Shown here: positions 47,601 to 59,701 of the stretch, piece after piece
Layout: each line of letters begins with the position of its first letter
How positions within the stretch are numbered: position 1 is the stretch's first letter
Assembly: GCF_963422355.1 (NCBI RefSeq)
Contig: NC_085099.1
Span: 397,113 to 461,112 of the forward strand
Source: Corticium candelabrum
Taxonomy: Eukaryota; Porifera; Homoscleromorpha; Homosclerophorida; Plakinidae
DNA length: 64,000 bases
Reading direction: 5' to 3'
Made by a program: the position numbers and the translations under genes
The notes under the pieces: model-generated
Seen by the model: only the letters and a program-made list of their open reading frames with translations
Databases searched by the model: none
Told to the model about the DNA's origin: nothing

Positions 47601-48237
47601 GACTTCATATAGTTAACATAAAATTTCGTTAACACAAAATGACTATTTCAAAAACTACGAAGTTTACAGCTGGATTTTCAAGTACACCGGACTCATAGCT
47701 GACATGCATCAAATTGGCATCCATACTCCATGGGCTGTCAAGAGTCACAGGTAGAGGAATATTTCGAGTCTAAACCCAAACAAAACATAAATTGTACGAA
47801 AATGATCTCCAACAGACAGACAAAGAAGAAGACGCCACAGTGGGATCACCTTAGCATACTCAAACAGATCTTTTCTGCCTTGAAACCGAGTGAAGAACTC
47901 GGGCATTCTCCATGGTGCAATGATCTAGTGGCAAAAAATACACTGTTGACCATTTCTCTTTATATTAAAAGTTCAACCAATACAAGGTTGCAAAACCCAG
48001 GCATGAAACAGGTAGGTTCAATCAGTGGAAAATCAACCATCTCTCGTGGCATGGGCAATGGGGATTATACGTGTCAAAATGAAGCCACACTGTGGTCATG
48101 TCGTCGAGAGATTTCATGTGGGAGGTGACTCCTCAAGAGGGGACCCATAATCCACCAGGTGCAGTCAAATGGTAGAAGAGCAGATGAACGACAGTTCAAT
48201 CACTTCTCTCCGCCGCACTGTTCAAAAGTTTACTTGG

Positions 48238-48293
<56 letters not shown>

Positions 48294-48307
48294 ACCCCAC
48301 ACCCACC

Positions 48308-48362
<55 letters not shown>

Positions 48363-48381
48363 ACACACAGACACACACACA

Positions 48382-48426
<45 letters not shown>

Positions 48427-48435
48427 AGACACACA

Positions 48436-48490
<55 letters not shown>

Positions 48491-51400
48491 CAGCTTTACA
48501 ATGTGTAGAGATAACCAAATCACAAAGAATCTTAACAATCTCATACAGCAAACATTCAAAAGAGAAGACATACATGCATGTACTATACCTTGATACTTGG
48601 ACACAAAGAGTAGAAAGTCAATTCAAAGCGAACCTGGTCATTTCCCTAATAGCAAAAGTAACATACCCCAATTCAAAATAAGATTAATATCATTTATACT
48701 GCGGAATCTGTAGACAAGCCAATGCTCATTTACCACCTCATGCTCTCATTTAATCAAGCTTTGTTGTTTGTCATTTTCAGAGCATAATTTACTTTTTCTT
48801 TTTTGCATAGCGGTATTGCTACACAAATTGCAAATTGAGTAGCAGTAATGCAAAATTGCGTCGCAACCATATTTTAGCAAAACAAAGCAATTAATTAATT
48901 AATTAAATACCCAGGCAGTTCATGCTTTTCTAGTCTACAGGCGCAAGTTCATAGTCAATGCCAAACTGTGAATAGTGATGATACTATTAAATTTGTTATT
49001 ATAACACAATTCCCTTTAAGCAAAGTTACTTGAATAATAGCAAGTGGCACCCTGTCCATGCAAATTTTAGAAGCAAAATATGCTATTCATTAACTTTTGG
49101 TTTTTTGAACCATATGGCTGAACGTGTGGCCTCCTTGGAGTGCTGAAGAACCGTTGGACTGCAAGTGTAGGGTCAAACTGTGCCAATGGCGGACCTTCAA
49201 CGCTAATCCTCATCAAGTGATCTAAGGTATCTTCACTAAGACTTGACCGCCAGTCACTTTTTATCCTCCTCATAGCACTGAAACCACGCTCCACTATGGC
49301 ATTGCTGACTGGAAACATCAGCAGTATGCACACCAATTGCACAAAGTTTGGAAATTTCTCTTTGTACTGGGACAGAAGAAGTGACCATAGAGTATTTCTT
49401 GGATGGTGTCGCAAGTTATCGATTCAGTACATCTTGAAGAAGGTTCAGTCTGTCATTACCCCATCCAGCAATACGTTGTTCTTTAATGGAAGACGATGGA
49501 AGTGCTCTACAGCAAGAGACACATCAGCTACACCAAAGGCTGCAAGATCATCTCAGTCAGTCGGCCACAGATTAGTGTCAAGGAGACAAACTGCTTTAAA
49601 AATCCCTGTTGTAAATCATCAAAACGATTGTGAATGCATTTCCCAATAGCTTCGGTGTAAAGTGATCTCGACATCATAAATGCACTAGGTACGTTTGGCT
49701 GTACGCCTGACAGCTTTACGTTTTGAAAATGCAGCTGGTCATCTTTCTTTGCAGCTGCAATAAACTGCGACAGCTCTGATGGCACTTCAAGGTTGTCAGT
49801 CTTCAAATTTTCAAAGATAAGATGAACCGAGTCTAAGTTAGCAATGGCGAAAGGCAAGTCAGCGGAATGACCTTGTAGATGACATGACAATGTAGCTAGA
49901 GGGTTGAATTGCCAATTTTCCCGTGTTTCTGTGACAGTGCTGTTTGTGTTGACCTTTATATTGGAAAGGTCCCATGCAACTACACGTTGCATGATTGTTT
50001 GTTATTTTAGTTGGTAGTGACCTTCTACATTAGCTACGATGAAAAAAGTGCAAACATTGACTACACTGTTACTTACTTTTGTTCCTTTGTTATCTTGTTA
50101 CATAGTTACAATGAAAGTCTCAATAGCTAGCTATCTTGTTTCAAGTTTCTGTTCCTCTGTTGCCATCCCTCTGCTAATGAGGCGATAGTTTCAGCAGGTG
50201 TTCTGCTAATGTGCTTTAGTTTCATGTATTGCAGAGCATGACCACTCAAGGACAGATGGTTCATAATTGAATAAAGATATAATAGTATATTATATATAGT
50301 ATCTTCTGACTACTTTGCTATGCAAGGGTGCACCATTATGAGGTTTTAGTCTCCTACTGTACTTGGATGGACATTCTGATTCCGCATCGCAGTTTGCGCA
50401 ACACATAGCTGACTTTGTTTCGCAACACACAAAAATGATTGGCAAACTGCGATGCGATACAGGATAAATTATGCCCTGATTTTGATTAGCAATAGCTAAG
50501 CACAGGGCATGCCTACAGGATTTGACAGTAATAAGACACAAACCTTTCCAGTGGCACCATGAGCAACATAGTTAGCCTTCTCTTTCATTGCTATTTCAAT
50601 TTGTTTCTTCGCAATGCACGGCCTTGCAATAGCTACCAAGATAACAGCTCAATGTGTTAGACTTATACTGCATGTATAAAACAAGTAGACAACATAAATA
50701 ATTTCATAACAGATTCATGCTTTCTTTGCCATTACAATTATGTAATGTAATTGGGTTTAGTCTGCACTAATTTTGTTACTTTGTTGACATTTTGCTTCTA
50801 AGTTATCAATGTAGCAAAACAACGACCTAATTCAACTATTCTTACTTCAACTATTCAGGTTACACTGTTACAGTACAGCAAGCCCTTCAGACATATACAC
50901 AAACTACTGCAAGTACAAACCTTCCAACATGGCCGTAGCATCTAGTCCAACCAGTCCAGCCAAGCCAAACTGGTTTTAGAAAATGCAAGTTCACAATATG
51001 CTCAATGGCACCAACTTCCGTTTTAAGAGTGTAGCCAATTAAATAATTAATATATTTTACTCATGGCAATACTTCCTATGCCCCTGTCCAAATGTCAATT
51101 ATCATCAGCCAGCTACAACCTAAAGACTGTGACTAGATCCTTAACACTTCTCCAAGTTTTCCTTGATTGCAACAAAACTAGTAAATGGCTGCATTAATTA
51201 ATTAAAAAGTGTACCAATATTATCTTTACTGAGCATTCACATTACAATCATCAGTAATGCATTGTGCCAAGAAATGAAGACGCCCACTATAAACAAACGG
51301 TCTGAAGCACATGACTGCTTGAGGCAAATATATAGATGTTATTACATACGCACAGCTAAAAATACGTATGCATATACAGGCATTGACATTCAATAGGACG

Positions 51401-51958
51401 TTGCTGTAGACACAGCCCAACAGCCCAACACACATTGAGCAGAGACATGCAGTGCAACTGACCTGTGCCCAGTTGATATCGGTCTTCATACAACGCGTTA
51501 GCCTGAACGGCCGGAAAGATAAACTCTGTCACGAACTCCTCGCGAATGTCCTCGATGTAGACCTTGCAACACAAAAGATAGAAAGAGGTCACGTGCGAGG
51601 CGGCATGTAAGCGACATCGAATTATCACCATGCACCTGTAGGTCATCTGCAGTATTTGCAATCGTCACATTACAACTTACAACTCGAAACAACGCACCTT
51701 TTCAGCTCCCAACGTTTCGGCTTTAGATCGTGCCGCCTCCATGTCTTCATCCTGTCCAATGTTAGCCTGCATAAAATCCGGAAGCAGTTGTCTACATGCA
51801 CCGTTGCTAGTGACATTCCGTCATGTTGTTGCATGCTAATCTACCATGTAGCAGATCACTTGGAAACCTTTCTCCTTTAGCCATACGAGAATGCAAGAAG
51901 TGTCCAAGCCGCCGCTATAAGCTAACACTACGCGTTTCTCTGCACCGTCTCCCGACAT
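43729..51958 (-). CDS. ASS1: Argininosuccinate synthase
   Basis: Sixteen exons in coding order: 51845-51958, 51698-51766, 51463-51562, 50544-50632, 48589-48645, 47850-47924, 47668-47769, 47543-47602, 47096-47126, 46930-47014, 45067-45131, 44871-45002, 44780-44813, 44382-44504, 44260-44325, 43729-43792. 421 residues, phases close (human 412). It joins citrulline and aspartate with ATP to make argininosuccinate (urea cycle and arginine synthesis). Landmarks: [15 protein letters not shown] loop, [58 protein letters not shown] and [11 protein letters not shown]. The 34-bp exon 13 was found by family alignment. Joining exon 8 to exon 9 requires a non-GT (GC) donor. Introns hold LINE-like and hAT remnants. 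Divergent from ZZZ3. Confidence 0.93.
43914..44015 (+). repeat. GTCA/GTCT tetranucleotide repeat
   Basis: In the last ASS1 intron. Confidence 0.9.
44525..44665 (+). repeat. (GT)n then (CA)n, facing repeats
   Basis: A GT run (44526-44548) and a CA run (44579-44631) on the same strand are complementary and could pair as a hairpin. In an ASS1 intron. Confidence 0.9.
45195..46885 (-). mobile_element. LINE-like element, longest copy (fragment C), with GACA-type borders
   Basis: Minus-strand coding traces in order: an RT C-terminal-like block [24 protein letters not shown] (split here as a motif of 17 conserved residues around GGFGL), [20 protein letters not shown], the cluster [42 protein letters not shown] and VPLVFEHFG. 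Both outer edges are TGTC/GACA repeats (about 46857-46880 on its 5' side and 45200-45236 on its 3' side). In ASS1 intron 10 (45132-46929), same strand as ASS1. Decayed and 5'-truncated. Confidence 0.65.
48241..48488 (+). repeat. Long (CA)n with CACACAGA and CCCA interruptions
   Basis: About 250 bp in the ASS1 intron between exons 5 and 6. Confidence 0.95.
49060..50000 (-). mobile_element. hAT-family DNA transposon remnant
   Basis: Two minus-strand coding pieces in different frames: 49528-49992 and 49067-49414. The second carries the hAT dimerisation signature around [22 protein letters not shown] followed by [17 protein letters not shown], of the type seen in ZNF862/ZMYM-like hAT transposases. 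The BED finger and most of the catalytic core are missing and the frames are broken, so it is a dead fragment. Lies in the ASS1 intron between exons 4 and 5, antisense order not conflicting with the host gene strand. Confidence 0.75.
50633..51462. other. ASS1 intron 3, no recognised feature
   Basis: 830 bp of A/T-rich unique-looking sequence. I see no gene or clear repeat. Confidence 0.4.
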
Positions 51959-52068
51959 CGCGCCTTTGCCAAGAAAATCCGGGCTACTACAATCGACATC
52001 CGGGATTCAGATGTTTTTTCATCAAAACGATGCGACCGATATGAGCGTTGTGTAGCTGCCCTGTGGGT
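51959..52068. promoter_or_regulatory. Bidirectional promoter ASS1 / ZZZ3 with two ATCCGGG motifs
   Basis: 110 bp separate the start codons. ATCCGGG occurs at 51977-51983 and 51998-52004. Confidence 0.6.
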
Positions 52069-55000
52069 ATGGTTTATCGTATGCATTTTGATATGATTGC
52101 AAAAATGGAGCTGGAAAGTAAAGACCGCGTGGTTTCTGACGATTTGAAAAGAACGGCCACGTGTATCGCTAGCGCTGCAGGTGCAGAGTGCGGGTGTGGT
52201 CAAGAATGTGACGAAAACTCTAACACAAAAGTTGACATCAGGCACAGACATTCAGGTACCCGTATGATAACGTCAGAGTGTGCAAGTGGAAAGGAAGTCG
52301 AGTGTAAGGATCAGAGTCATAAGAAACTGATTGTGGAGCGCGAGACAGGAGAAAACACTGACATGGAGGATAAGAACTCTGATCACACATTTTGCTTCGA
52401 GTCGGATCATCTAGCATTAAAAAACAACACAGAGTATGTTTGGTCTTAATTAATTAATTAATTAATTAATTAATTAATTAATGTAAGGCAGCACGTGGCC
52501 CATCAAATTATTTCTTGCTTGTGCTTTCAAATTACGTTTGCTCCGATAATGTAGCAAGTCATCTACGAGTATTGTCTGTTTACTCAGATGTGTATGAAGA
52601 TCGAGTATCAGCTACAGTCTAGCCATTGCTGGATCAATTTTGGCATTTATAGCACATATGGATTTATAGTAACATTTGAACATTTCATACATTTACTCAG
52701 TGAATGTCACATTTCTGGTTTTGAATTGTGGAGTTTATTTTATATTACAGATTATTAAGGTTTGTGTTAATTAATTAATTAAGCATGTACGTATTAGTAT
52801 TCGAAATTTTATGGCAGATGTAGTCGCCATCTTGTCAACCTCACAAAAATTTTAGTTGTCAGGAGTTTAGGACTTTTACATATATTTCATAAATATCAAA
52901 TAATTATACTGATTGTTCTGGCAAGTAATCGAAATTCCAGGACTTCAGAGGTTTCACTCTATTCTACTTTACAGCATAAAACAAATTTATTGGGTCCACA
53001 ATAACTTGAGTGACTTTAGTTGTCAGGATGGCAACCTCGCTGGTATAGGTGGTTGTCAGATGAACTCAGTTAGTCATCAAATGACAACTTGACGGCTACT
53101 TTTCGAACACTGTATTAAAACCTGATAGGTGCGCAACAACAATATCTTGGCAGTTATGAAAGATTTGCACTGTGTATGTGTAACATTGAGCTTTGCAAAC
53201 TCTTAACTTTTAACGAAAACAAGTTTGTAAACTTGCTGCATAGGTAATTATGTATGTAAATAAGGTGTGGAAGATGGTACATGTATTCACAAGAATTACA
53301 TGATTGATTTTGGAATACTGGAATTGATTTCAACGTTTAGTGGTATTTGTTTTGGTAAGAAAATTTAATTTATTAGTCCGCTTTGTGTGTGTGTAGTTAC
53401 CAGAAACTTCTTCAAGCTCTTGTATGTTTGGAGAGACAAAGATGTCAAGCCATTCAGGTGAAACTTATAATTTTTGTAAAGGTTTGGTTGCTGTTTATTG
53501 TAGTATATGCTGTTGCTCAAGGATTTGGAGAAACTGTATGCAATGCAGGACCAAGCTTTGAATGATCCAACAAGCTTCATACAACAGCTAAGAAATAAGG
53601 TTAATGTTGAGTTGTAATCATAGGGTTGGCTTAGATTATTATGTTAGTGGTGCTTACTTGCAGACTGATGTGTTAGAGAAAGAAGTACCAAAGGCTCAGG
53701 CTCTTACTCAAGTGCCTACGATCTATTGGCAGGCGTATGGCTCAGCTGCTCAAGAAGCAGGTATTGTATGTCTCAATTACCTGACCAATTGCTTTTTTGA
53801 TTTATCTTTGTAGTCAATATTGCTACTGCCGATCGTAATATTGGAAAAAGAAAAATGACAGACAATCCAACACCAACAGCAAAGTAAGAGATTAAGATGA
53901 TTCAACCTGAATAATTTAACCACATTGTTGTGCTAATGTATTAATGTTGAACAGCACGCTTGATGTTGCAAACACAACTTGTAAGCCTGCTTGTGACTAT
54001 GTCTTGCTCTGTTTTTATAAGTTTAGTAGATTTGCATGGACTTTGTTGTTCCTACTGATTATAATGGATGTCACATGTTGTGTACTATGTGACAACTGAC
54101 GTGCTTATGTCTAATCACATGGGCACATAGATTAACACAAGTTGTGACATGTAACAAGTAACATGTCTGGTGTTGACAGTAAGTCACTTGTGACCGTCAC
54201 CATGGGCTGAGTATAAAATTCGTGAAATATTATAGCATAATATGCATCAGTGTATGGGCACCTGCTTTACTTACACTAGTTTCTCTCTTATGGTAGTTAT
54301 TTATATCTAATTAGTAATTATATTAAGCAACTAGTCCACACATTATTGATTAATTAATTAAATTATGTGTATATACAACGTACTGGCCCACTGCCTGGAT
54401 GCTAACCTTCGTTTGTCTGTCTGTCTGTCTGTCTTAAATATAATTAAATAATTAGTATATATGTTAAGCTTTAAGAGGTTTTTTGCACGTAACAATATTT
54501 TTGTATTGAAGAAATTGTTATGTAAGTAGCAATGGATGACTAAGCAAATGAATTCTTGTAAGCATAAGTAAAATGATTATGTCGGCTTGTAACTAAACAG
54601 TCACTAAGTGTGAGTTGTAGCACTGCTGGGGCTGGTTCGAGTCAAAAACAAGTAAAGGTTGGTTCATTGCCAAGTCACTGTGGCATTCAAACTCCATATG
54701 TTGCGTGATAGCATCCATCTGAAGGAGCTGTGGTGAGAGGTCGTGTATACAGCCAGACGAAACCAGTCACATTCAACCAGTTGTGGAAACCCGAGGAGCA
54801 AGTACAATTAATAGACACGTCAACTTGCAAAGTACAAATCACGTGATTTGGCGGTCATAATTTGTAGGCTAAGCTTGAAGAGCTACTGGTCAAATATCCG
54901 AGCGAGGAAACGGAAACAAGACGTTGGGAAAAGATAGCAAGAGAGATGCCACATAGAGCACCAAAACAAGTAGGGTGGATGTTAGTTTCGGTTGTGATTT

Positions 55001-56068
55001 ACTGTATTACCTCGCCTAGAATGGCATGCCGTTATAAGCAAATTTTACCAGAATCCGCCACAACTCCAGCTGGTGCCTATAACGGCATGCTGTTATGGGG
55101 TGAGATGCCATTATAGAGCGAGGTACGGTAGTCACAGTAATACGAGGCCTATCTTTTGATATTAGTATTGCGGTAATGGAGGAGACACGTGTCAATGTGG
55201 AGGATGATGCTAATGACCATGTTGACGATGTTGCCGTTGGTTTTTTGCTTGCGAAGAACCATTAGTAGATGACAAACATCAGGTTTGACAGATCAAGACA
55301 TTGATGATGATGAGGAACACAAAGAAGTACAACTGATCAGTGCTTAGCGGTAATCTTTATGCATGGCATGTTCTTGAAGACTTAGTAGTAGTTAGTAGTA
55401 TCGCTTAAAAAAGATATTAGATTTTGTTGGATGTGCAACTTGAGGCGCTGGTAAAATTCCCTCAAGATATTAGATTTTGTTGGATGTGCAACTTGAGGCG
55501 CTGGTAAAATTCCCTCATTTACAACGGCATGCCGTTGTACCTCGAGGTATAACGGCACCCTGGTAAATTTCATTCTATAACGGCATGCCGTTCTATGCGA
55601 GGTAACACCGTATGTAGTGTGGTCTTTGTTTGTCTTGCTAGATTGCTAGTCGAGTTCAGAAGTATTTTATCAAGTTGGCTAAAGCTGGTTTGCCGATTCC
55701 TGGTCGAATGCCGAGCTCCAACATGTACAAGAAGGTTTGAAAAATTAGTATAATTTTACTGTAGTGCAAGAGTAAGAGCCAACAACTATACTCTCTGTTG
55801 TCTGCAATGTTGAGTGTTTTTGCTTAAGTATGGCTGATTGTTTCTTGCATATACATGTATGTCTAGAGTCGTTTTCTTTTCGTTTATGTTTTTTGTCTCT
55901 ATGCAAGTTTGTGGTTTTGCGAACCCAAATGCCAAAATGTATGAACAGAGGAAGCTAGACTGACTAACATGTTATTCAAGGGCAGATAGACAGACAGATT
56001 GTTTTGTTTTTGTTAGATCCGCACAAGGCTATTGGTATAGAGTTTATTTACAGACACACAGACAGATT

Positions 56069-56118
<50 letters not shown>

Positions 56119-57213
56119 TGGCCAAGAGATCGAGAGATGTAGAAAGTGGATCAAGTGAAGCACAGTTTAGAGGACAATGGAGAAAGAGACTATCAATATG
56201 CCTTCAGAAGTCCAGTTCCAATGTAGTATTGAGAAAACTTAGAAGAATTGCAGAGGGAAATGACGAATTAGACGGCAATGAAAGAGACATTCAGAACATC
56301 ATTCATTAGAATTTTAGTAGTGTCCGATCTGTATGTCTCAGTAGATGGACATTTAGCTTAGCAGTTTTACCTATAGTGTTCTTGTAAAATTTTGCTTTTT
56401 GTGTTCAATAGTGAAAGAAGACAGACAGACTGACAGATAGATAGACAAACCAAAGCGTGGACTTACAACATACAACCTACAGGCTATAGATGCGCACACT
56501 ATGAATTATATGGATGGGTTGCTTGTGTGCTAATATTTACCATCTTTAATAAATTTATGCTCTTTCTTTATGTTAGAGCAAACCTAATTCTTACTCGGTT
56601 CTCTCGAAACCATCTACTTTCTTTTCTACACATCGTCCTCATGTTTTGATGGATAACGATGATGACTACATTGATGAGACACATTCTGTGGGAGTCGCTG
56701 AGGCTGTACAAAGTCATTCAGCTGCTGTCGCACACAGGCAACCCACTAAAGTTCCACATCTAGAAGATGACTCAGTAAGATGCTACAAAATGTGATTGGT
56801 AATTTACTATGTAGCAGTTGTCTGCAGGAAGATGAACTATTGAGTGATCCATTGCTATGGAACACAGACGAATATGAAGAACTTGTAAGACTACAAGAAT
56901 TAAGAAAAGTCAGATTGCAATGTAACAATGTTGAGGTATCGTACTACATAATCAGTTGCCGTAAACATCTCACCAAATTGTTGCTTCGCATGTGTGTAGT
57001 TACATGAACCAGATACAAAAAGATGTCTGCCAGTGTAAGCGAATTTGTACTATTTGCTCTTACTTAATTAAGTTACGATTTTCCTTTTTATACAACAGAT
57101 CAAATTGTGTATCTGAGCAGTCAAGTATGAAGACTAACTGTATTGATAGAGACTATGTATCATCAGGTGTATACAGTTATCTAGATCCAAACTACCAACC
57201 TACAGAAAGCTAA
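52069..57213 (+). CDS. ZZZ3: ZZZ3-like ATAC-complex protein (Myb/SANT), apparently lacking the ZZ finger
   Basis: Supported exons: 52069-52433, 53397-53457, 53522-53599, 53664-53760, 53814-53883, 54712-54801, 54868-54969, 55642-55734, 56577-56774, 56828-56935, 57000-57034, 57099-57213. One or two small exons between 53884 and 54711 (for example near 54601-54651) are unresolved. ZZZ3 is a reader subunit of the ATAC histone acetyltransferase complex. Conserved blocks in order: [51 protein letters not shown], then the SANT/Myb region [21 protein letters not shown] and [35 protein letters not shown], and the C-terminal [19 protein letters not shown]. Between VRLQCNNVE and that tail, where other animals have the cysteine-rich ZZ domain, only about 20 residues remain. 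The start at 52069 is the first ATG of the open frame. Confidence 0.85.
52440..52483 (+). repeat. (TTAA)n repeat
   Basis: TTAA units at the start of ZZZ3 intron 1. Confidence 0.85.
55000..55612. mobile_element. Palindrome-rich DNA-transposon-like elements (ZZZ3 intron)
   Basis: The outer ends TACTGTATTACCTCGC (55000) and, inverted, TACGGTGTTACCTCGC (to 55612) form terminal repeats. An inner end at 55130 defines a 131-bp MITE-like unit. The palindrome AACGGCATGCCGTT or close variants occur four times (about 55021, 55080, 55510, 55579). No complete transposase frame is seen. Between the palindromic ends a stretch of about 50 bp is duplicated in tandem (about 55412-55515). The TA-bounded ends suggest a Tc1/mariner-like family, which is inference. 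Confidence 0.6.
56046..56116 (+). repeat. GACA tetranucleotide repeat
   Basis: Directly before LINE fragment D, in a ZZZ3 intron. Confidence 0.9.
56120..56450 (+). mobile_element. LINE-like element, short 3' fragment D
   Basis: The peptide trace [21 protein letters not shown] corresponds to the [21 protein letters not shown] block at the 3' end of fragment A. It follows a GACA array and its 3' tail again meets GACA units at about 56421-56450. Confidence 0.5.
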
Positions 57214-57258
57214 CAATAAAAGAGTAAATAAAAGGTAACAATAAACCCTTGATATCAA

Positions 57259-58158
57259 CTAAATAGTAGAGAAATTGTCTGATTTACCAATGGAAAACAA
57301 ATCGTTTACAAAGCTTCTCAGTCCACTCTTCTCCTGTCCAGTGAAAGGTCGTGGTAGGAAACTCTTCGGTCCATCCAACTTTGTCTTCACTCTCACGACG
57401 ATCTCATCAATAACTGACAAGATATAAGAGAGTTGTTCCGTCCTAATGACAATCCACACAAATGTATACTCCATTTGAGGGTTGACTAGAGCAATCTCAT
57501 ATGAAAAGATTTTTTCAGATTGACTAAATCTCCAGCCTCGTATTTTTTGCCATGGAGAATAATCAATCGATTTCCCATTTTTAGCGTCGACCAACCGAAT
57601 TCCTACTGTCGTCAGATTGATACTAAGTTGAGTGCCTGATGTCAAGTTGTGACCGTTGACTTTTGTTTGTTCCACAACTTGACAATCATGCACATCAATT
57701 CTGTTGTATTCTGACAATCGGTGACACAATAAAACGTATTGCTTTTCCACTGGGAAGGACGGGTCACAATACGAATCCAGTTCTGCTCGCTGCTCATCAT
57801 TTGGTTGTAAACGGCCACTATTCACACCATAAAAAGCCTCTTGGAAAATCAAATTCAGTGCAACGTCGTCGGTTGATATCAACTTGCTTTCATCTGCAAC
57901 GTCAAAACACCATTTCCTCACACAGACGACGTCTGATTCTTCGATAGAATGTTCTTCGCGCCCAGTCAGAATGGACAGAGGTCGTTCCAGTGAGTTTCCT
58001 TTCGCCAGCGTAAAGTATTTCTGACTTGAATCTTTCAACCCTAGTACCTTAGCAACTCGGTTCATCAGTGGCTCTGCTGATCCTTTCGGAACTTCGACAA
58101 AGCTTCCATTTAACTTGTAGACCCTTAATAACATGGCCTTCAGTCTCGAACGGTACAC
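57259..58158 (-). CDS. FERM-domain protein, sorting nexin 17/27/31-like without PX domain
   Basis: Intronless, 299 residues (start at 58158, or at an in-frame Met nine codons in, MLLRVYKLNG). The order matches an atypical FERM module: a ubiquitin-like F1 lobe (about 10-90), VRKWCFD, then F2 with LNLIFQEAFYGVNSGRLQPNDEQ, and a PTB-like F3 lobe from TSGTQLSINLTTVGIRLV to FVWIVIRTEQLSYILSVIDEI. These blocks resemble the FERM half of SNX17/SNX31/SNX27, which bind NPxY/NxxY cargo tails during endosomal recycling. Family SNX proteins begin with a PX domain; none is encoded here and no upstream exon is evident. Other small FERM proteins cannot be excluded. Convergent with ZZZ3, 45 bp apart. Confidence 0.65.
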   Translation of the reverse strand: MYRSRLKAMLLRVYKLNGSFVEVPKGSAEPLMNRVAKVLGLKDSSQKYFTLAKGNSLERPLSILTGREEHSIEESDVVCVRKWCFDVADESKLISTDDVALNLIFQEAFYGVNSGRLQPNDEQRAELDSYCDPSFPVEKQYVLLCHRLSEYNRIDVHDCQVVEQTKVNGHNLTSGTQLSINLTTVGIRLVDAKNGKSIDYSPWQKIRGWRFSQSEKIFSYEIALVNPQMEYTFVWIVIRTEQLSYILSVIDEIVVRVKTKLDGPKSFLPRPFTGQEKSGLRSFVNDLFSIGKSDNFSTI

Positions 58159-58408
58159 TGTACGTCTAACTTGTAACTAAGGTTCATGCCTAACGCGCGC
58201 TAACAAAATTAAAATGGTTGTGCTCATTTGTTTATTTCTTTGATATGTTTGTCGCCACGTATCAATTATTAAAAGACCTACCTACTCACGTGCTGTAAGT
58301 GATCCTGCAATGGCAACAAAATTGAAAAGCCTAGACATAACAAAGTTGCACATCTCAATTAATAAAAATACTGTTAATCAGTGTTAGTGTTGATCACTGA
58401 TAACAGTT

Positions 58409-59701
58409 TTAGTCCCATCGCTCATGTTTCTCTCCTAGCAGTGTAGTTATGATGACATCCACTGCCTGCAGCTTCTCACACTTTGGTGGGAGAGGACACG
58501 TCTTGTACCTCACCTTGTCACCAGCTTTAGGAACATACTCACCTTCAATGCTACAAGATACCAACACGTTTACAAGCCTATACGAACAATGCTGTTATCT
58601 ACACAATACAACGTAAATGATAAATATAATATAATATTTACTGATGCACTTTAACACAAGATAAGACACATTCAAGATTGGGTGATGTATTGTTGCAGAC
58701 AAGATTAATATCAACACAGTACGGTACTATTGTTTAGCTTGAGAATGCAACAAATATTTCTTAACCAAAATTTCTGTTAAAGTAGTTCATTAGCCGAACA
58801 TATTAGATACTGCAGCAATACTAAGCTTATTATAATACTGACATTAAAGTAAGTGCATTTTAGTAGCCGCATCCTCAGACTCTCTCGTGCTTGTTTTGTC
58901 TGGTGTCTGTATGATAATTCCAAACGGGTACCGGACACAACAAGCGCGAGAGTCTGGGAACGAAGCTAATGGTTTAGTACAATACATCACATTCTTGCAA
59001 GCTAATGTGTCTGTTTGTAAGTGGATGAGTAAGGAAAACAGACTCTGTATTGCAATACTACTGTAGGCATAATATGAACGCATGCGCAGGACATGTGTTG
59101 AGACTGTAAGCCTAGCGCATGCGTGTGAGTTAAGTACATGCGCTGAAGTGTTTACTGGAAACCCTACAAGTCTAGAAGAATGGTGATGGGATAACGAACT
59201 GTTGACGTTCCGTTCAGTTAAAACCCAATATCCAAATCGCAATCAGTCACATTCACTCCAAACTGCACCTCACGTGTGCACCTGACCATGCATTCCACAA
59301 CAAATCACAAAACGTGTGTAATGCTCTTTCTGACAAATGACACCTGACCACGTGCAAAAAGACATTCCTTTCCAACAACACAGACTCTCTTACTCTGATA
59401 TATGTACGAATATGTCATCTCCTCCAAGATCAGGATGAATGAAACCATGACCTTTGGAGCGATCAAAATACTTGATTGAACCATGTTTAACAGGTCCTTT
59501 AACTGCGGCCAATGATCTAAACCAACAAGAGAATATGAAAGCAAGCAGATCACTGTGTACACGTCGAGAGACTCACGTTGATTCTGGTCTAGTGTGGCGG
59601 GTGGGAACGGGACTTGGGACTTTGAATGGTGATGGAGATCTAATCGGTTTAGGCGATCCTAAGACAGATGACTTGCTGTCGTGTTTTTCTGGAGAACTCA
59701 T
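58409..59701 (-). CDS. Cold-shock-domain protein, CARHSP1/CSDC2-like
   Basis: Three exons in coding order: 59577-59701, 59394-59516, 58409-58550; 129 residues, phases close. CARHSP1 and CSDC2 are small phosphoproteins that bind RNA through one cold-shock domain and affect mRNA stability. The N-terminus is Ser/Pro-rich ([20 protein letters not shown]), as in the family. The cold-shock domain has [20 protein letters not shown] (RNP1 KGHGFI) and DDIFVHIS (RNP2), then [15 protein letters not shown] and [18 protein letters not shown], and ends GEKHERWD. The order and spacing match vertebrate CARHSP1. It is divergent from the F-box gene. Confidence 0.9.

Noticed and set aside
48169-48681. 170-codon His/Thr-rich frame
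   Set aside because: Product of a (CA)n repeat in an ASS1 intron; part of it overlaps an ASS1 exon on the opposite strand.
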